Of a DNA stretch of 40,444 bases, positions 24,040 through 32,522 are shown in pieces (position 1 is the first letter of the stretch; the number at the start of each line of letters is the position of its first letter). A program made the position numbers and the translations under genes. The stretch comes from Salibacterium halotolerans (GTDB lineage: Bacteria > Bacillota > Bacilli > Bacillales > Marinococcaceae), in assembly GCF_900115625.1 (NCBI RefSeq), contig NZ_FOXD01000029.1, forward strand, positions 1 to 40,444. Direction: 5' to 3'. The notes beneath the pieces were generated by a model. That model was given only the letters and a program-made list of their open reading frames with translations. It was not told where the DNA came from and did not search any database.

Positions 24040-25326
24040 TTAGTTCAACTCTTTCAGTTCCGATGCCAGGGCATCCAATGCTTCCTGCGGGGACACGTCT
24101 CCATTCAATGCTTCGTGAATATGAGACTGCGCGATATCGGACACCTGGGCATACTGCGGGTGGGTTGGTCTGGTTGAAGCATGCTCAAACACCGTCAGAT
24201 ATTCTTCAAGATAGGGATTGGCTTCCAGAACTTCTTCATCTTCATAAAGATCAAGGTGGGTGCCGACCTGGCCGCCTCCGAGTAATACTTTTTTCTGGTT
24301 TTCAAAAGAGGTGAACCATTCTATAACCTGCCACGCTTCTTCAGCGTGCTCGGTGTGCTTGGCAATCGCGAAGTTCCATCCTCCTACGGCGTTGGCTTTT
24401 TGTCCGCCTTCAAAACCAGGATTGCTCGCGACCCATGTTTTATCTTTCACGGGAGAATCATCGGCCTGATTCACGCTGTATACATACCCCCAGTTCGGGT
24501 GGAAGACGGATTGCCCCTGCGTAAACGGAATCCGGGCGTCATCCGGCGTGGAATTGCCTATTGCGGACGGGGAAACGACTTCGTACTCTTCAATCATGTC
24601 CACCATAAACTGCAGGGCTTCCACCGCTTCCGGACTGTTTATCGTGACGTTCCCCTGCTCATCAAAGAAGCTGCCGCCCTTCGAGTGAAGGAATTCGGTA
24701 AAACTCACAATCAGCTGCTCGGAACGTCCCCAGTGCATGGAGAATCCCTGCATTCCTTCTTCTTCCTGAATCAATTGAGCGGTTTCCACTGCTTCGGTAT
24801 ACGTTTCCGGCACATCACGATTGTATTTTTCCAACAAGTCCTGTCTGTACCATAGAGGATGAAGATCATTAAACCAGGGGACCGCCCAGATGTTACCATC
24901 GTATTTCATCGCTTCCACCTGACGCTCGATATAATTGGACTGCATGTCTTCGGTGAACAATTCATCGAGCGGTTTCAGCCAGCCTGCTTCGGCGAATTCC
25001 GCCACCCATACGACGTCCAGGTTCACAATGTCCAGATTGTCGGACTTGGCTGTCAGCTGCGTCACGGTTTGGTCGTGCATTTCCGACGCGTTATTCGACA
25101 TTTCCACGTATTCCACCTGGATATCGTCATGTTGTTCGTTGAACCGCTGCCTGGCTTCTTCCATCATGCCGTTCGGATCGCTTTCCAATTTCGCCATATG
25201 AAGCGTCACGGCGTCACTGCTGTTTTCTCCTCCTTCACTTCCCCCGTCGTTTCCAGCACCTGAAGAACATGCTCCTGCCACCAACACTACAGCAAGAAAG
25301 ATAACAACCATTTTCATTGTACGCAT
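24040..25326 (-). CDS. ABC sugar-binding lipoprotein (CUT1 family)
   Basis: A 428-residue extracellular solute-binding protein of the MalE-like family. The lipoprotein signal ends at C20 (LVAGAC), followed by a Gly/Ser/Asp-rich linker. Typical landmarks are FNEQHDDIQVEYVEM (first strand), TAKSDNLDIVNLDVVWVAEFAEAGWLKPLDEL, and AVPWFNDLHPLWYRQDLLEKY. It captures the sugar outside the membrane for the two permeases downstream. It is placed between GH127 and the permeases, so a short beta-L-arabinofuranoside is a plausible ligand. ATG follows AAGGAGG. Confidence 0.92.
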   Translation of the reverse strand: MRTMKMVVIFLAVVLVAGACSSGAGNDGGSEGGENSSDAVTLHMAKLESDPNGMMEEARQRFNEQHDDIQVEYVEMSNNASEMHDQTVTQLTAKSDNLDIVNLDVVWVAEFAEAGWLKPLDELFTEDMQSNYIERQVEAMKYDGNIWAVPWFNDLHPLWYRQDLLEKYNRDVPETYTEAVETAQLIQEEEGMQGFSMHWGRSEQLIVSFTEFLHSKGGSFFDEQGNVTINSPEAVEALQFMVDMIEEYEVVSPSAIGNSTPDDARIPFTQGQSVFHPNWGYVYSVNQADDSPVKDKTWVASNPGFEGGQKANAVGGWNFAIAKHTEHAEEAWQVIEWFTSFENQKKVLLGGGQVGTHLDLYEDEEVLEANPYLEEYLTVFEHASTRPTHPQYAQVSDIAQSHIHEALNGDVSPQEALDALASELKELN

Positions 25327-25341
25327 GATAACCCTCCTTTT

Positions 25342-27279
25342 TTAGTCGTCCTTCGCTTCCCGGAGCCAGACTCTCATCTCCCCCGGCGTTCGGTTGGCCC
25401 ATGAAAAATAAGGAACAGCTTTGAACGTAACCGGCTCTCTATGAGGACGGCGTGTCGTATACAATGCATCGCCGTGCAGTGTTTCCCGGTACCCCCGCCC
25501 GGTGATCACGGCGACTCCTCCCAGCTCATTTTCTTCAAACGTCACGTCACACGGGCTTTCGTCCGACACAAGAATTTCCTGTAGATTGCTGCCGTTGTCC
25601 TCTTCTTCCAGGCAGTACACCATCGGTCCCCTCTGCAGCGCTGTTTTTCCGATGTTTTCCCGCACCCTTGTGTCGGCACGGATCCATTCCACTTCCATTG
25701 GCAGAAACAGCGTCACGTCATCTTCTTTTTGCCAGTATCTGTTCACTTTGGCGTACCCGTTTTCTGTGATGTCCTCAAGGTTCACCGTTTCGCCATTCAC
25801 TTTTAATTCCGGATTCCGGCACCAGCCCGGTATACGCAGGGCAAGCGTCAGCTCCACACCCCCTTTGTCCGAATCTATCGTAAAGGATACGTGTTCGCCC
25901 CACGGATACTCCGTTGTCTGCCGGACACGGATGTTCTCCGTATCCGTTGAAAATACTGCGTCCCCGGCGGCATACAGGTTAACCTGCAGTTCCTTTCTGT
26001 CCTGCTTCCAGGCGTAGACATAATCCCCGAACGAACTGATGAAACGAGCGATATTAGGCGGGCAGCACGCGCACACAAACCAACCCTGGCGCTCCAGTGC
26101 CGTGTCGGATAAATCATTCCGGGTTTTCACAGCTTCGGGCCACACCTCAAGCGGATTCACGTAGAAATACTTCGTACCGTCCAGCGACATGCCGGAGAGG
26201 AGACCGTTATAGATGGTTCTCTCCATCACATCCCCGTAAGAGGCATCCTCTGTCAGTTTCAGCATCCGGTCGGCCCAGAAGACGAGCCCCACGGACGCGC
26301 ACGTTTCGGTATAGGCTCTGTCGCTCGGCAGGTCGTAATCAAACGAAAACGATTCATGATAATGGGACGAACCGATCCCGCCCGTTACATACATCCGCTT
26401 ACTCGTCATATTCCTCCAGACGCGTTTACTCGCTTCCACCAGTTCAGGATCCCCTGTTTCCGCCGCCAGTTCCGCTACCGCTGTATAAAGATAAACGGCG
26501 CGGACCGCGTGCCCTTCTATGCTCGACTGCTCTCTGATTGGCAGATGGGACTGGGAATAAGAAGGCGGCGTCCCTTTGTTGTCGTTCCGCTGCGCGGCTT
26601 CCCATTCAAAATAGTGCGGCTGTTTCCCTCTTTCATCAATGAAAAATTTGCTACTATTCAGATATTTAATGTTGTCCGTTGCTTTATACAGTTTCAGCAG
26701 CGCAAGCTCTATTTCCGGATGGCCGGGGTACCCTTTCATTTGGTTTTCACCCGGTCCGAACAGGTCTGAGATGAGATCGGCAAACCGGCAGGCAGTGTTT
26801 AAAAGTACTGTCTTCCCAGTGGCATCAAAGTAGGCAACGGCCGCTTCCATCAGATGTCCAGCGCAGTACAGTTCGTGATCATCGCGGAGATTCGTCCACT
26901 TTTTATCAGGCCTCACGCACTGGTGATACGTGTGGATATAGCCGTTCTCCTCCTGAGCGGCCGCGACTAAATCAATCGCTTCATCCGCCTTTTTTTCCAA
27001 TTCCTCCGTCCGTTTCATCGATAACGAATACCCGACCGTTTCCAGCCATTTGTACAAATCACTGTCCTGAAACACCATGCCGTAATACGTCCCGTCCGAA
27101 AGCCCTGCTGCTATCCTGAAGTTTTCGAGCGTATGACTCGGTTCCACCCCGGGAACATTGTCATTCAATGTGTCCCACTGATAAGGAATGACCGATTCTC
27201 TAACGAGCTGCTGTCTCTTCTTCCACAAATTATCTGAAAATGTTATATTTGATATTGATAGCGCTGTCATTTTTGTCAT
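25342..27279 (-). CDS. Beta-L-arabinofuranosidase, GH127 family
   Basis: A 645-residue cytosolic (no signal peptide) exo-enzyme that removes terminal beta-L-arabinofuranose. Compared with Bifidobacterium HypBA1, whose site is E322, E338, C340, C417 and C418, this protein has E309, E325, C327, C405 and C406; the E-to-E (16) and E-to-C (2) spacings are identical and the cysteine pair sits in CACCPPN. All zinc and catalytic residues are therefore present. It heads a minus-strand operon with the binding protein and both permeases, divergent from the AraC gene. Start ATG 27279 follows AAAGGGG. Confidence 0.92.
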   Translation of the reverse strand: MTKMTALSISNITFSDNLWKKRQQLVRESVIPYQWDTLNDNVPGVEPSHTLENFRIAAGLSDGTYYGMVFQDSDLYKWLETVGYSLSMKRTEELEKKADEAIDLVAAAQEENGYIHTYHQCVRPDKKWTNLRDDHELYCAGHLMEAAVAYFDATGKTVLLNTACRFADLISDLFGPGENQMKGYPGHPEIELALLKLYKATDNIKYLNSSKFFIDERGKQPHYFEWEAAQRNDNKGTPPSYSQSHLPIREQSSIEGHAVRAVYLYTAVAELAAETGDPELVEASKRVWRNMTSKRMYVTGGIGSSHYHESFSFDYDLPSDRAYTETCASVGLVFWADRMLKLTEDASYGDVMERTIYNGLLSGMSLDGTKYFYVNPLEVWPEAVKTRNDLSDTALERQGWFVCACCPPNIARFISSFGDYVYAWKQDRKELQVNLYAAGDAVFSTDTENIRVRQTTEYPWGEHVSFTIDSDKGGVELTLALRIPGWCRNPELKVNGETVNLEDITENGYAKVNRYWQKEDDVTLFLPMEVEWIRADTRVRENIGKTALQRGPMVYCLEEEDNGSNLQEILVSDESPCDVTFEENELGGVAVITGRGYRETLHGDALYTTRRPHREPVTFKAVPYFSWANRTPGEMRVWLREAKDD

Positions 27280-27348
27280 TGGGCAAATCCCCTTTCTAGT
27301 AATAGATAAAAGAATAAGTGGAATATAATGACCCGGACATTCACCGGA

Positions 27349-27372
27349 TTCCAGGCGCCGCCGTACCTGGAA
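27349..27372. promoter_or_regulatory. Inverted repeat upstream of GH127
   Basis: TTCCAGG and CCTGGAA arms (7 bp, perfect) with a 10-base centre, 70 bases before the GH127 start codon. In the leader it would fold as a hairpin; no T-run follows in either direction. Role unknown. Confidence 0.4.
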
Positions 27373-27435
27373 CCGCCTGATATGTCATTGCGGCTTATCC
27401 TTCTAACGAAATCATATCACTACCGTGTGACGGTG

Positions 27436-27475
27436 TCGGTAGTTCATATGGAAGAATAGGTGTATTTTTCTTACT
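27436..27475. promoter_or_regulatory. 40-bp element, copy 2 (GH127/araC intergenic region)
   Basis: Gap-free counterpart of 20106-20145 with 30 of 40 identical bases (TCGGTAG, GAAGAATAGGTG, TTCTTACT blocks). It lies 157 bases before the GH127 start and only 21 bases before the AraC start, so the regulator could control both the operon and its own gene. On the minus strand TATGAT at 27411-27416 is a possible -10 for the operon. Confidence 0.7.
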
Positions 27476-27496
27476 ATATGTGCAAAGGAGAATACG

Positions 27497-28387
27497 ATGC
27501 ATATCAAAACAAGCACAAAAAAACCACTGGAATTTATTTCAGCCGGGCAGTTTATCTCAAGTAAACCGTGGACGCATGAAAAAAGAGTCATCGACAGTTA
27601 TGAGCTGATTATCGGTGTGAACGATACGCTGTATATGAAGCAGTCGGACCAGAAATACAACATCGAACCCGGACAGGCGATGCTCGTGCTGCCAGATCAG
27701 ATCCACGAAGGATTCTGTCCGTGTACCCCCGGTCTTTCGTTTTACTGGGTCCACTTTTTATCCCCCTCGCCGGTGTATCACATCAGCAATGAAGAAATGG
27801 ATCAGGAGATATCCCGGTTAAGAAAAAACCCCGATACCCAAAGCGCGATTTCCGACATTTACCTGCCGCAGTATTTTCACGGCGCTGTATCGGACCGCGT
27901 CAATATTTTGTTTCAGCAGCTGCTTCACATTGACAACTCCAATTACTACACCTCGACAAGCGTCCATTATTTACTGACGTCGCTGCTCATTGAGCTGTCC
28001 GAGCAGAATATCACCAATTTCTATTATGATTTGAAAGACAATCAAATGGATCATCACCTGGTTAGAATCATGGAATGGACGCGGGTTCATGCGTTTGAAG
28101 ATATCACGGTGGGAAAAGTGGCGGAGCAGTTCAACTACAACAAAAACTATTTGTCACGGTTGTTTAAATCCAAAATCGGGATGAATCTGAGTGAATACAT
28201 CCATCTGCTTAAAATTTCCAAAGCGAAAGAGCTGCTGACCCGCACGAACAACAGTGTGAAAGAAGTAGCGGCGGCGCTTGGCATCGAGGATGAGAAATAT
28301 TTCATGAAGATGTTCAAAAAATATGAAAACATGACACCGACTGAATTCCGAAAAGCATTCTATCGCACGCATATGAACAATACCTGA
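27497..28387 (+). CDS. AraC-family transcriptional regulator
   Basis: A 296-residue regulator. The N-terminal half (to about 165) is a cupin-type AraC sensor domain (YNIEPGQAMLVLPDQIHEG); the C-terminal 100 residues hold two HTH motifs: ITVGKVAEQFNYNKNYLSRLFKS and VKEVAAALGIEDEKYFMKMFKKYENMTPTEFR-type sequence, the AraC/XylS signature. It is divergent from the GH127-ABC operon and probably activates it in response to an arabinose-containing sugar. The 40-bp element in front of it and in front of the secreted glycosidase is its likely target. Start ATG follows AAAGGAG. Confidence 0.9.
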   Translation: MHIKTSTKKPLEFISAGQFISSKPWTHEKRVIDSYELIIGVNDTLYMKQSDQKYNIEPGQAMLVLPDQIHEGFCPCTPGLSFYWVHFLSPSPVYHISNEEMDQEISRLRKNPDTQSAISDIYLPQYFHGAVSDRVNILFQQLLHIDNSNYYTSTSVHYLLTSLLIELSEQNITNFYYDLKDNQMDHHLVRIMEWTRVHAFEDITVGKVAEQFNYNKNYLSRLFKSKIGMNLSEYIHLLKISKAKELLTRTNNSVKEVAAALGIEDEKYFMKMFKKYENMTPTEFRKAFYRTHMNNT

Positions 28388-28497
28388 TCCGCGGGACATT
28401 TTTTCTCCTTTAAATATGGTTCTGATTTTTCGTACGATTTTCGTCTTTAACGTGTTACAATAGGGTGGAAACTTTTCAGGAGAAGGAAGGGATAGTC

Positions 28498-29607
28498 ATG
28501 AGTATTACATCAACAAAGCCTCCGTTCCGCGCCGATCATGTCGGAAGTCTGCTTCGGACGGAACCTATCAAAGACGCGCGGGAGCGTTTTGAAAACGGGG
28601 ATATCGATAAACAGGCGCTTCGTGATATCGAAGATCAAGAGATTACGAAAATCGTAGAAAAACAGAAAGAAGCCGGTATTCCCGCTGTGACCGACGGCGA
28701 ATTCCGCCGCGGCTGGTGGCATTATGATTTTCTCGCCGAACTCGACGGGGTGGAAGAGTATGAAGCCGAATCCGGTATTCCATTTAAAGGGGTCGAGACG
28801 AAAGCACGCGCCATCCGGATTGTTGGAAATATTGATTTCAACGAACACTCCATGATTGACGATTTCCGTTTTCTCAAAAGCATAGCCGGTGACCATGAGG
28901 CGAAGATGACGATTCCAAGTCCGAGTATGCTTCATTTCCGCACCGAATTCGCCGAAAGTGCGTATGAGGACCTGGCGTCGTTTTTCCATGATCTGGCCCA
29001 GGCTTACAAAAAAGCGATCCAGGCGTTTTACGACGAAGGCTGCCGTTACCTGCAGCTCGACGACACGTCCTGGTCGCATTTCTGCTCGGAAAATCATGAC
29101 GCAGAGATTTTCGGGGAAGGCGTAGATCCGGAAGACATTAAGAGCTGGTACGCCAAAACCATCAATGACGCCATCGCGGACCGCCCGGATGATATGACCA
29201 TCACGATGCATATCTGCCGCGGCAACTTCCGCTCCGCCTGGATTGAGTCCGGCGGTTATGAACGAGTAGCGGAGACTATTTTCCAGAAACTGAACGTGGA
29301 CGGGCTGTTCCTTGAGTACGACACCGACCGCGCCGGCGGCTTTGAACCGCTCCGCTTCGTGAACCGCTCCGATCTCTATATCGTGCTCGGTCTTGTCACG
29401 TCGAAATTCGGCGAGCTCGAAGATCCCGAGGATGTAAAGAAACGTATCGACGAAGCGGCCGAATACGTGAACCGGGATCAGCTCTGCCTGAGCCCGCAGT
29501 GCGGCTTTGCCTCCACCGAGGAAGGCAATATTCTGAGCGAAGAAGAGCAGTGGGAAAAACTGCGCCACGTCAAGCGCATCGCCGACGACGTGTGGGGCAG
29601 CAAGTAA
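28498..29607 (+). CDS. MetE-like cobalamin-independent methionine synthase family protein (YxjG/YxjH type)
   Basis: A 369-residue protein corresponding to the C-terminal catalytic domain of MetE, like YxjG and YxjH of B. subtilis. Stretches include FRADHVGSLLRT, VTDGEFRRGWW, YLQLDDTSWSHFC, MHICRGNFR and LSPQCGFAS, with His/Cys residues of the zinc site. It lacks MetE's N-terminal domain, as usual for this group; the methyl donor is debated. ATG 28498 follows AAGGAAGGGA; an earlier in-frame start lacks a ribosome site. It could help recycle homocysteine, which fits with the cystine importer 1.2 kb downstream, but no shared regulation is seen. Confidence 0.88.
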   Translation: MSITSTKPPFRADHVGSLLRTEPIKDARERFENGDIDKQALRDIEDQEITKIVEKQKEAGIPAVTDGEFRRGWWHYDFLAELDGVEEYEAESGIPFKGVETKARAIRIVGNIDFNEHSMIDDFRFLKSIAGDHEAKMTIPSPSMLHFRTEFAESAYEDLASFFHDLAQAYKKAIQAFYDEGCRYLQLDDTSWSHFCSENHDAEIFGEGVDPEDIKSWYAKTINDAIADRPDDMTITMHICRGNFRSAWIESGGYERVAETIFQKLNVDGLFLEYDTDRAGGFEPLRFVNRSDLYIVLGLVTSKFGELEDPEDVKKRIDEAAEYVNRDQLCLSPQCGFASTEEGNILSEEEQWEKLRHVKRIADDVWGSK

Positions 29608-29619
29608 AATATAGTGACA

Positions 29620-29660
29620 GGGCAGGAGAAAGCGCAACGCTTTCCCTGCCCTTTTTTATG
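29620..29660 (+). terminator. Terminator of the MetE-like gene
   Basis: Arms AGGGCAGG-GAAAGCG and CGCTTTC-CTGCCCT around a CAA loop, with TTTTTT after. Confidence 0.88.
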
Positions 29661-29671
29661 TGCGGGGTGGG

Positions 29672-29898
29672 CTCTACGCCACATCTGCCCGCCGGAACCA
29701 TTTAGTAGAGTGATGGGGCGGCTAAAGTGCTTTATGGGTGGTTCATGATGACGTTTAAGAGTGCCCGGTGTCCCCTAAAGTGCTTTATGCATTATTCATA
29801 ATAACGTTTAGGAGGACGCTGGATTATCTAAAGTGCTTTATGAGCCATTCATAACGACGTTTGGCCGCCTCCCCCGTGGCTTAAACGTAACTAATCCC
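29672..29898. repeat. Family B array 1: three 53-bp units between convergent genes
   Basis: Units start with CTAAAGTGCTTTATG at 29722, 29775 and 29828, exactly 53 bases apart, each with CATrAyGACGTTT-like sequence 23 bases in. The left border resembles that of array 3 (CTCTACGCCACATCTGCCC here, CTCTATGTTACGTCTGCCC there) and holds a 6-bp stem CTCTAC/GTAGAG. The right border is CTTAAACGTAACTAATCCC. No coding frame: the period is not a multiple of three. Confidence 0.85.
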
Positions 29899-29919
29899 AC
29901 ATCTGCCCCACTGCACACA

Positions 29920-29960
29920 AAAAACACCGCTTCAGCGCAGGACACGAAGCGGTGTTTTCC
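29920..29960. terminator. Terminator of the four-span membrane protein gene
   Basis: Perfect 11-bp arms AACACCGCTTC (29923-29933) and GAAGCGGTGTT (29946-29956). On the minus strand the stem is followed by TTTTTTGTG, on the plus strand by TTCC only. Confidence 0.83.
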
Positions 29961-29992
29961 ATTTTCTTTTATCACAGTCAGTACGGTATCCA

Positions 29993-30415
29993 TCACTCTT
30001 CTACAACTCGTTTCCCTATACAGAATATATTGATGAATAATAAAAAGATCGAGGAAAAAGCGAATATGCCAATAAGAATAAATCCACCGCCCGGTCCTGG
30101 TTCAAATCCTTCATTCGTGATTGGAAATATCCAACCAAAGGTTCTGAGAATGACAAGACAATAAGGAAACCACAGCAGCACCGCCCACATATTGATGACA
30201 CGGTTCTTCAGCCATTTGGCTGTAAGGTAAATGCCTGAGACGGCTCCCAGAATATATACAATCAAAGTGACAATGATGAAAAGGATCTCCTGCGTTCCGG
30301 TGTTGAGTCCAATGAGATCATTGATCCGGTATGTGTTGTATAAAAGTAAACATGGTACTGCTGTCATGCACCCATACAGCAGGCTTAAGATATTTAATTT
30401 GAAAAACGTGCGCAT
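29993..30415 (-). CDS. Four-span membrane protein, function unknown
   Basis: A 140-residue protein starting MRTFFKLN at ATG 30415, eight bases after AAAGGA (the ATG three codons earlier touches that site). Four hydrophobic segments are visible: about 7-26, 43-66 (ILFIIVTLIVYILGAVSGIYL), 76-94 and 110-133 (GGFILIGIFAFSSIFLLFINIF). A basic patch KWLKNR separates spans 2 and 3. I recognise no family. It forms a single-gene unit with its own terminator. Upstream bases 30425-30623 show no gene or site that I can support. Confidence 0.65.
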   Translation of the reverse strand: MRTFFKLNILSLLYGCMTAVPCLLLYNTYRINDLIGLNTGTQEILFIIVTLIVYILGAVSGIYLTAKWLKNRVINMWAVLLWFPYCLVILRTFGWIFPITNEGFEPGPGGGFILIGIFAFSSIFLLFINIFCIGKRVVEE

Positions 30416-30623
30416 CTCTGCCATCCTTTTGTTTTTCGTTTACCACAGAGACGAGATGGTTACTGCTTATGTTTCACGTTCTATATGTTCGATTTGTATC
30501 GTGCCGTTCCTTGCTTTTTCCACGACCAGCCGAATAACTATGTTACCACTGTTCCACCGGGATAAATTGAATATCGTTTCTTTTTCCGCAATATGTGCCT
30601 TTAGAGTATTGTAAAAGATTTTA

Positions 30624-30652
30624 TTGACATTTTATCGTATGGAATATATTTT
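30624..30652 (+). promoter_or_regulatory. Promoter of tcyP
   Basis: TTGACA (30624-30629), a 17-base spacer and TATTTT (30647-30652). GGAAT lies over the spacer end; in B. subtilis tcyP is repressed by CymR, and an operator could overlap here, but I cannot confirm the CymR consensus. The leader to the start codon is about 135 bases long. Confidence 0.6.
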
Positions 30653-30707
30653 GAAAAGCAGACTAAATTTATATGATTTATAAGTTTAAAGGAGGAGATA
30701 TAAGATA

Positions 30708-30758
30708 GTGATATGGAAATGTACTTTTACGCATACTTTTAAATGTCATGACCGTTAA
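30708..30758 (+). CDS. Possible 16-codon leader peptide with two Cys codons
   Basis: AAAGGAGGAG (30688-30697) is followed at about 10 bases by GTG 30708 and an ORF encoding V(M)IWKCTFTHTFKCHDR, stop at 30758. Two of its 16 codons are Cys, ahead of a cystine importer. There is no clear terminator pair downstream, so classic attenuation is not evident. The strong ribosome site has no other user, since the tcyP start has its own. Confidence 0.35.
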   Translation: MIWKCTFTHTFKCHDR

Positions 30759-30762
30759 GGAC

Positions 30763-30772
30763 TTGGATCCAA
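30763..30772. promoter_or_regulatory. 10-bp perfect palindrome in the tcyP leader
   Basis: TTGGATCCAA lies directly after the putative leader ORF and 24 bases before the tcyP start. It could be an operator or an RNA hairpin too short to matter. Confidence 0.3.
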
Positions 30773-30795
30773 CATAAAAAAAGGGGGAAATGATG

Positions 30796-32190
30796 ATGAA
30801 TACATTCTATATTATTTTAAATGTTGTTGTTCTTATTGCACTTATTGGACTTCTGATACGCATGCAGCAAAAACATTATTCATTCAGTAAACGTGTCTTT
30901 ACAGGGCTTGGCCTTGGAATCCTATTGGGTATCATTCTGCAGGCTGTATATGGTACAGGATCCGATGTGCTTTCCGGGACAATAGGATGGTACAACATTG
31001 TCGGCAGTGGTTATGTGCAATTGTTGATGATGATTGTTGTTCCACTCGTAATGGTTTCTATTATTCAATCGATTATTAATTTGGAAAAAACATCAGATCT
31101 GGGCAAAATGTCGGCCTGGATTATCGGATCTCTCGTCTCCACTGCTATGGCGGCCGCTCTCGTTGGAGTCGGAAGTGCTGCCGTTTTTGACCTGAATGCA
31201 GGCGAAATTGAGGCCGGCCAGGCTGAACAGGAACGGGGATCGGTATTAGAATCAACATTGGGAGATATTGAAGATGAATCCATGCCTGAAAGGATTCTAA
31301 GCTTTGTTCCCTCCAATATTTTTCAGGATATGACCCAGGATCGTCCAACGTCTGTTATAGCCGTTGTTATCTTTTCTATCATTGTCGGCATTGCGGTATT
31401 AGGATTGCGCCGTAAAAATCCAGAAGAAGCAGAGCGGTTTACTAAAGGGGTCAATACCGTTTTTTCCGTTGTCATGCGTATCGTTACATTAATTCTACGC
31501 TTAACACCATTCGGTATACTGTCATTAATTTCCACAACTGTCGCCAGTACAGAGATGGCAGGAATCCTGCAGTTAGGTAAATTTGTTATTGCGTCATACG
31601 CAGCCCTGCTTGTTATGTTTTTGATTCATTTAGTGCTTATTGGTGTATTTGGACTGAACCCAGTGACTTATTTTAAAAAAGTACTCCCGGTTTTAAGTTT
31701 CGCATTTACCTCCCGTTCCAGTGCCGGAACTATTCCATTAAACATCCAGGCACAGAAGAATTCCCTTGGTGTTGATCAGGGCATTGCCAATATGTCGGCC
31801 TCATTTGGAGCAACCATCGGGCAAAATGGATGTGCAGGAATTTATCCAGCCATGCTTGCTGTTATGATCGCACCTTCTGTTGGAATAGATCCTTTCACAC
31901 CAGGTTTTTTGATTCAGTTGGTATTAATCATTGGAATCAGCTCGTTTGGTGTTGCCGGAGTCGGTGGTGGTGCCACATTTGCAGCATTGATTGTACTCTC
32001 GTCCATGGGGCTGCCGGTTGCTCTGGCCGGGTTATTAATCTCCATTGAACCACTAATCGATATGGGGCGCACCGCATTGAATGTTAATGGTTCTATGCTC
32101 ACAGGTACACTGTCATCACGTATCTTGAAAAAATTAAATTGGAATACCTTTAACGACAAAACAGCAGTCGAACACGAATCAACACTGTAA
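30796..32190 (+). CDS. tcyP: L-cystine:cation symporter TcyP
   Basis: A 464-residue member of the dicarboxylate/amino acid:cation symporter family that imports cystine. N-terminal MNTFYIILNVVVLIALIGLLIRMQ...SFSKRVFTGLGLGILLG matches the B. subtilis TcyP type, as do the hairpin segment SFAFTSRSSAGTIPLN and the later ATIGQNGCAGIYPAML. The third of three consecutive ATG codons (30796) is chosen: it lies eight bases after AAGGGGG, while the first is only two away, and TcyP proteins start MNT. It is monocistronic, with promoter and terminator. Confidence 0.92.
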   Translation: MNTFYIILNVVVLIALIGLLIRMQQKHYSFSKRVFTGLGLGILLGIILQAVYGTGSDVLSGTIGWYNIVGSGYVQLLMMIVVPLVMVSIIQSIINLEKTSDLGKMSAWIIGSLVSTAMAAALVGVGSAAVFDLNAGEIEAGQAEQERGSVLESTLGDIEDESMPERILSFVPSNIFQDMTQDRPTSVIAVVIFSIIVGIAVLGLRRKNPEEAERFTKGVNTVFSVVMRIVTLILRLTPFGILSLISTTVASTEMAGILQLGKFVIASYAALLVMFLIHLVLIGVFGLNPVTYFKKVLPVLSFAFTSRSSAGTIPLNIQAQKNSLGVDQGIANMSASFGATIGQNGCAGIYPAMLAVMIAPSVGIDPFTPGFLIQLVLIIGISSFGVAGVGGGATFAALIVLSSMGLPVALAGLLISIEPLIDMGRTALNVNGSMLTGTLSSRILKKLNWNTFNDKTAVEHESTL

Positions 32191-32198
32191 GATGAAAT

Positions 32199-32237
32199 AA
32201 CCGCTCCTGTAAGGGGGCGGTTGTTTGTAATTTTTTT
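32199..32237 (+). terminator. Terminator of tcyP
   Basis: AACCGCTCC and GG(G)GGCGGTT arms around TGTAA, one wobble pair, followed by TGTTTGTAATTTTTTT. Confidence 0.78.
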
Positions 32238-32276
32238 GTATTTTCAGCTTGGTGCCCCGGCGGCATACGCTCTATA

Positions 32277-32478
32277 CTGCGTTTGTCCGTTCCCTTTTTC
32301 GCTGAACGCAGCCTGGATTCATTCATGATGACGTTTAAGAATGCGCTCAACGCCTTAAAGTGCTTTATGCATGATTCATGATGACGTTTAGACGGGCGCA
32401 GAACTCTCTAAAGTGCTTTATGGACTATTCATAACGACGTTTGGCCGCTTCCCGCGCAGCCTAAACGTAACTGATCCC
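32277..32478. repeat. Family B array 2: cap hairpin and two 53-bp units between convergent genes
   Basis: A cap hairpin CTGCGTT/AACGCAG (32277-32283 and 32305-32311) is followed by GGATTCATTCATGATGACG, then units at 32355 (TTAAAGTGCTTTATG) and 32408 (CTAAAGTGCTTTATG), 53 bases apart, ending CCTAAACGTAACTGATCCC. The layout matches arrays 1 and 3. Confidence 0.85.
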
Positions 32479-32522
32479 GGGACCGTCCTGGATTTTCCAT
32501 GCACCGCCGTCTCCTCCCTTTC

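Noticed and set aside
28510-29637. 375-codon minus-strand frame opposite the MetE-like gene
   Set aside because: Antisense shadow; the plus-strand protein has conserved family motifs throughout.
30470-30620. About 45-codon minus-strand frame ending EHIERET
   Set aside because: It has no start codon after the preceding stop and no ribosome site, and overlaps the tcyP upstream region; too weak to call a gene remnant.
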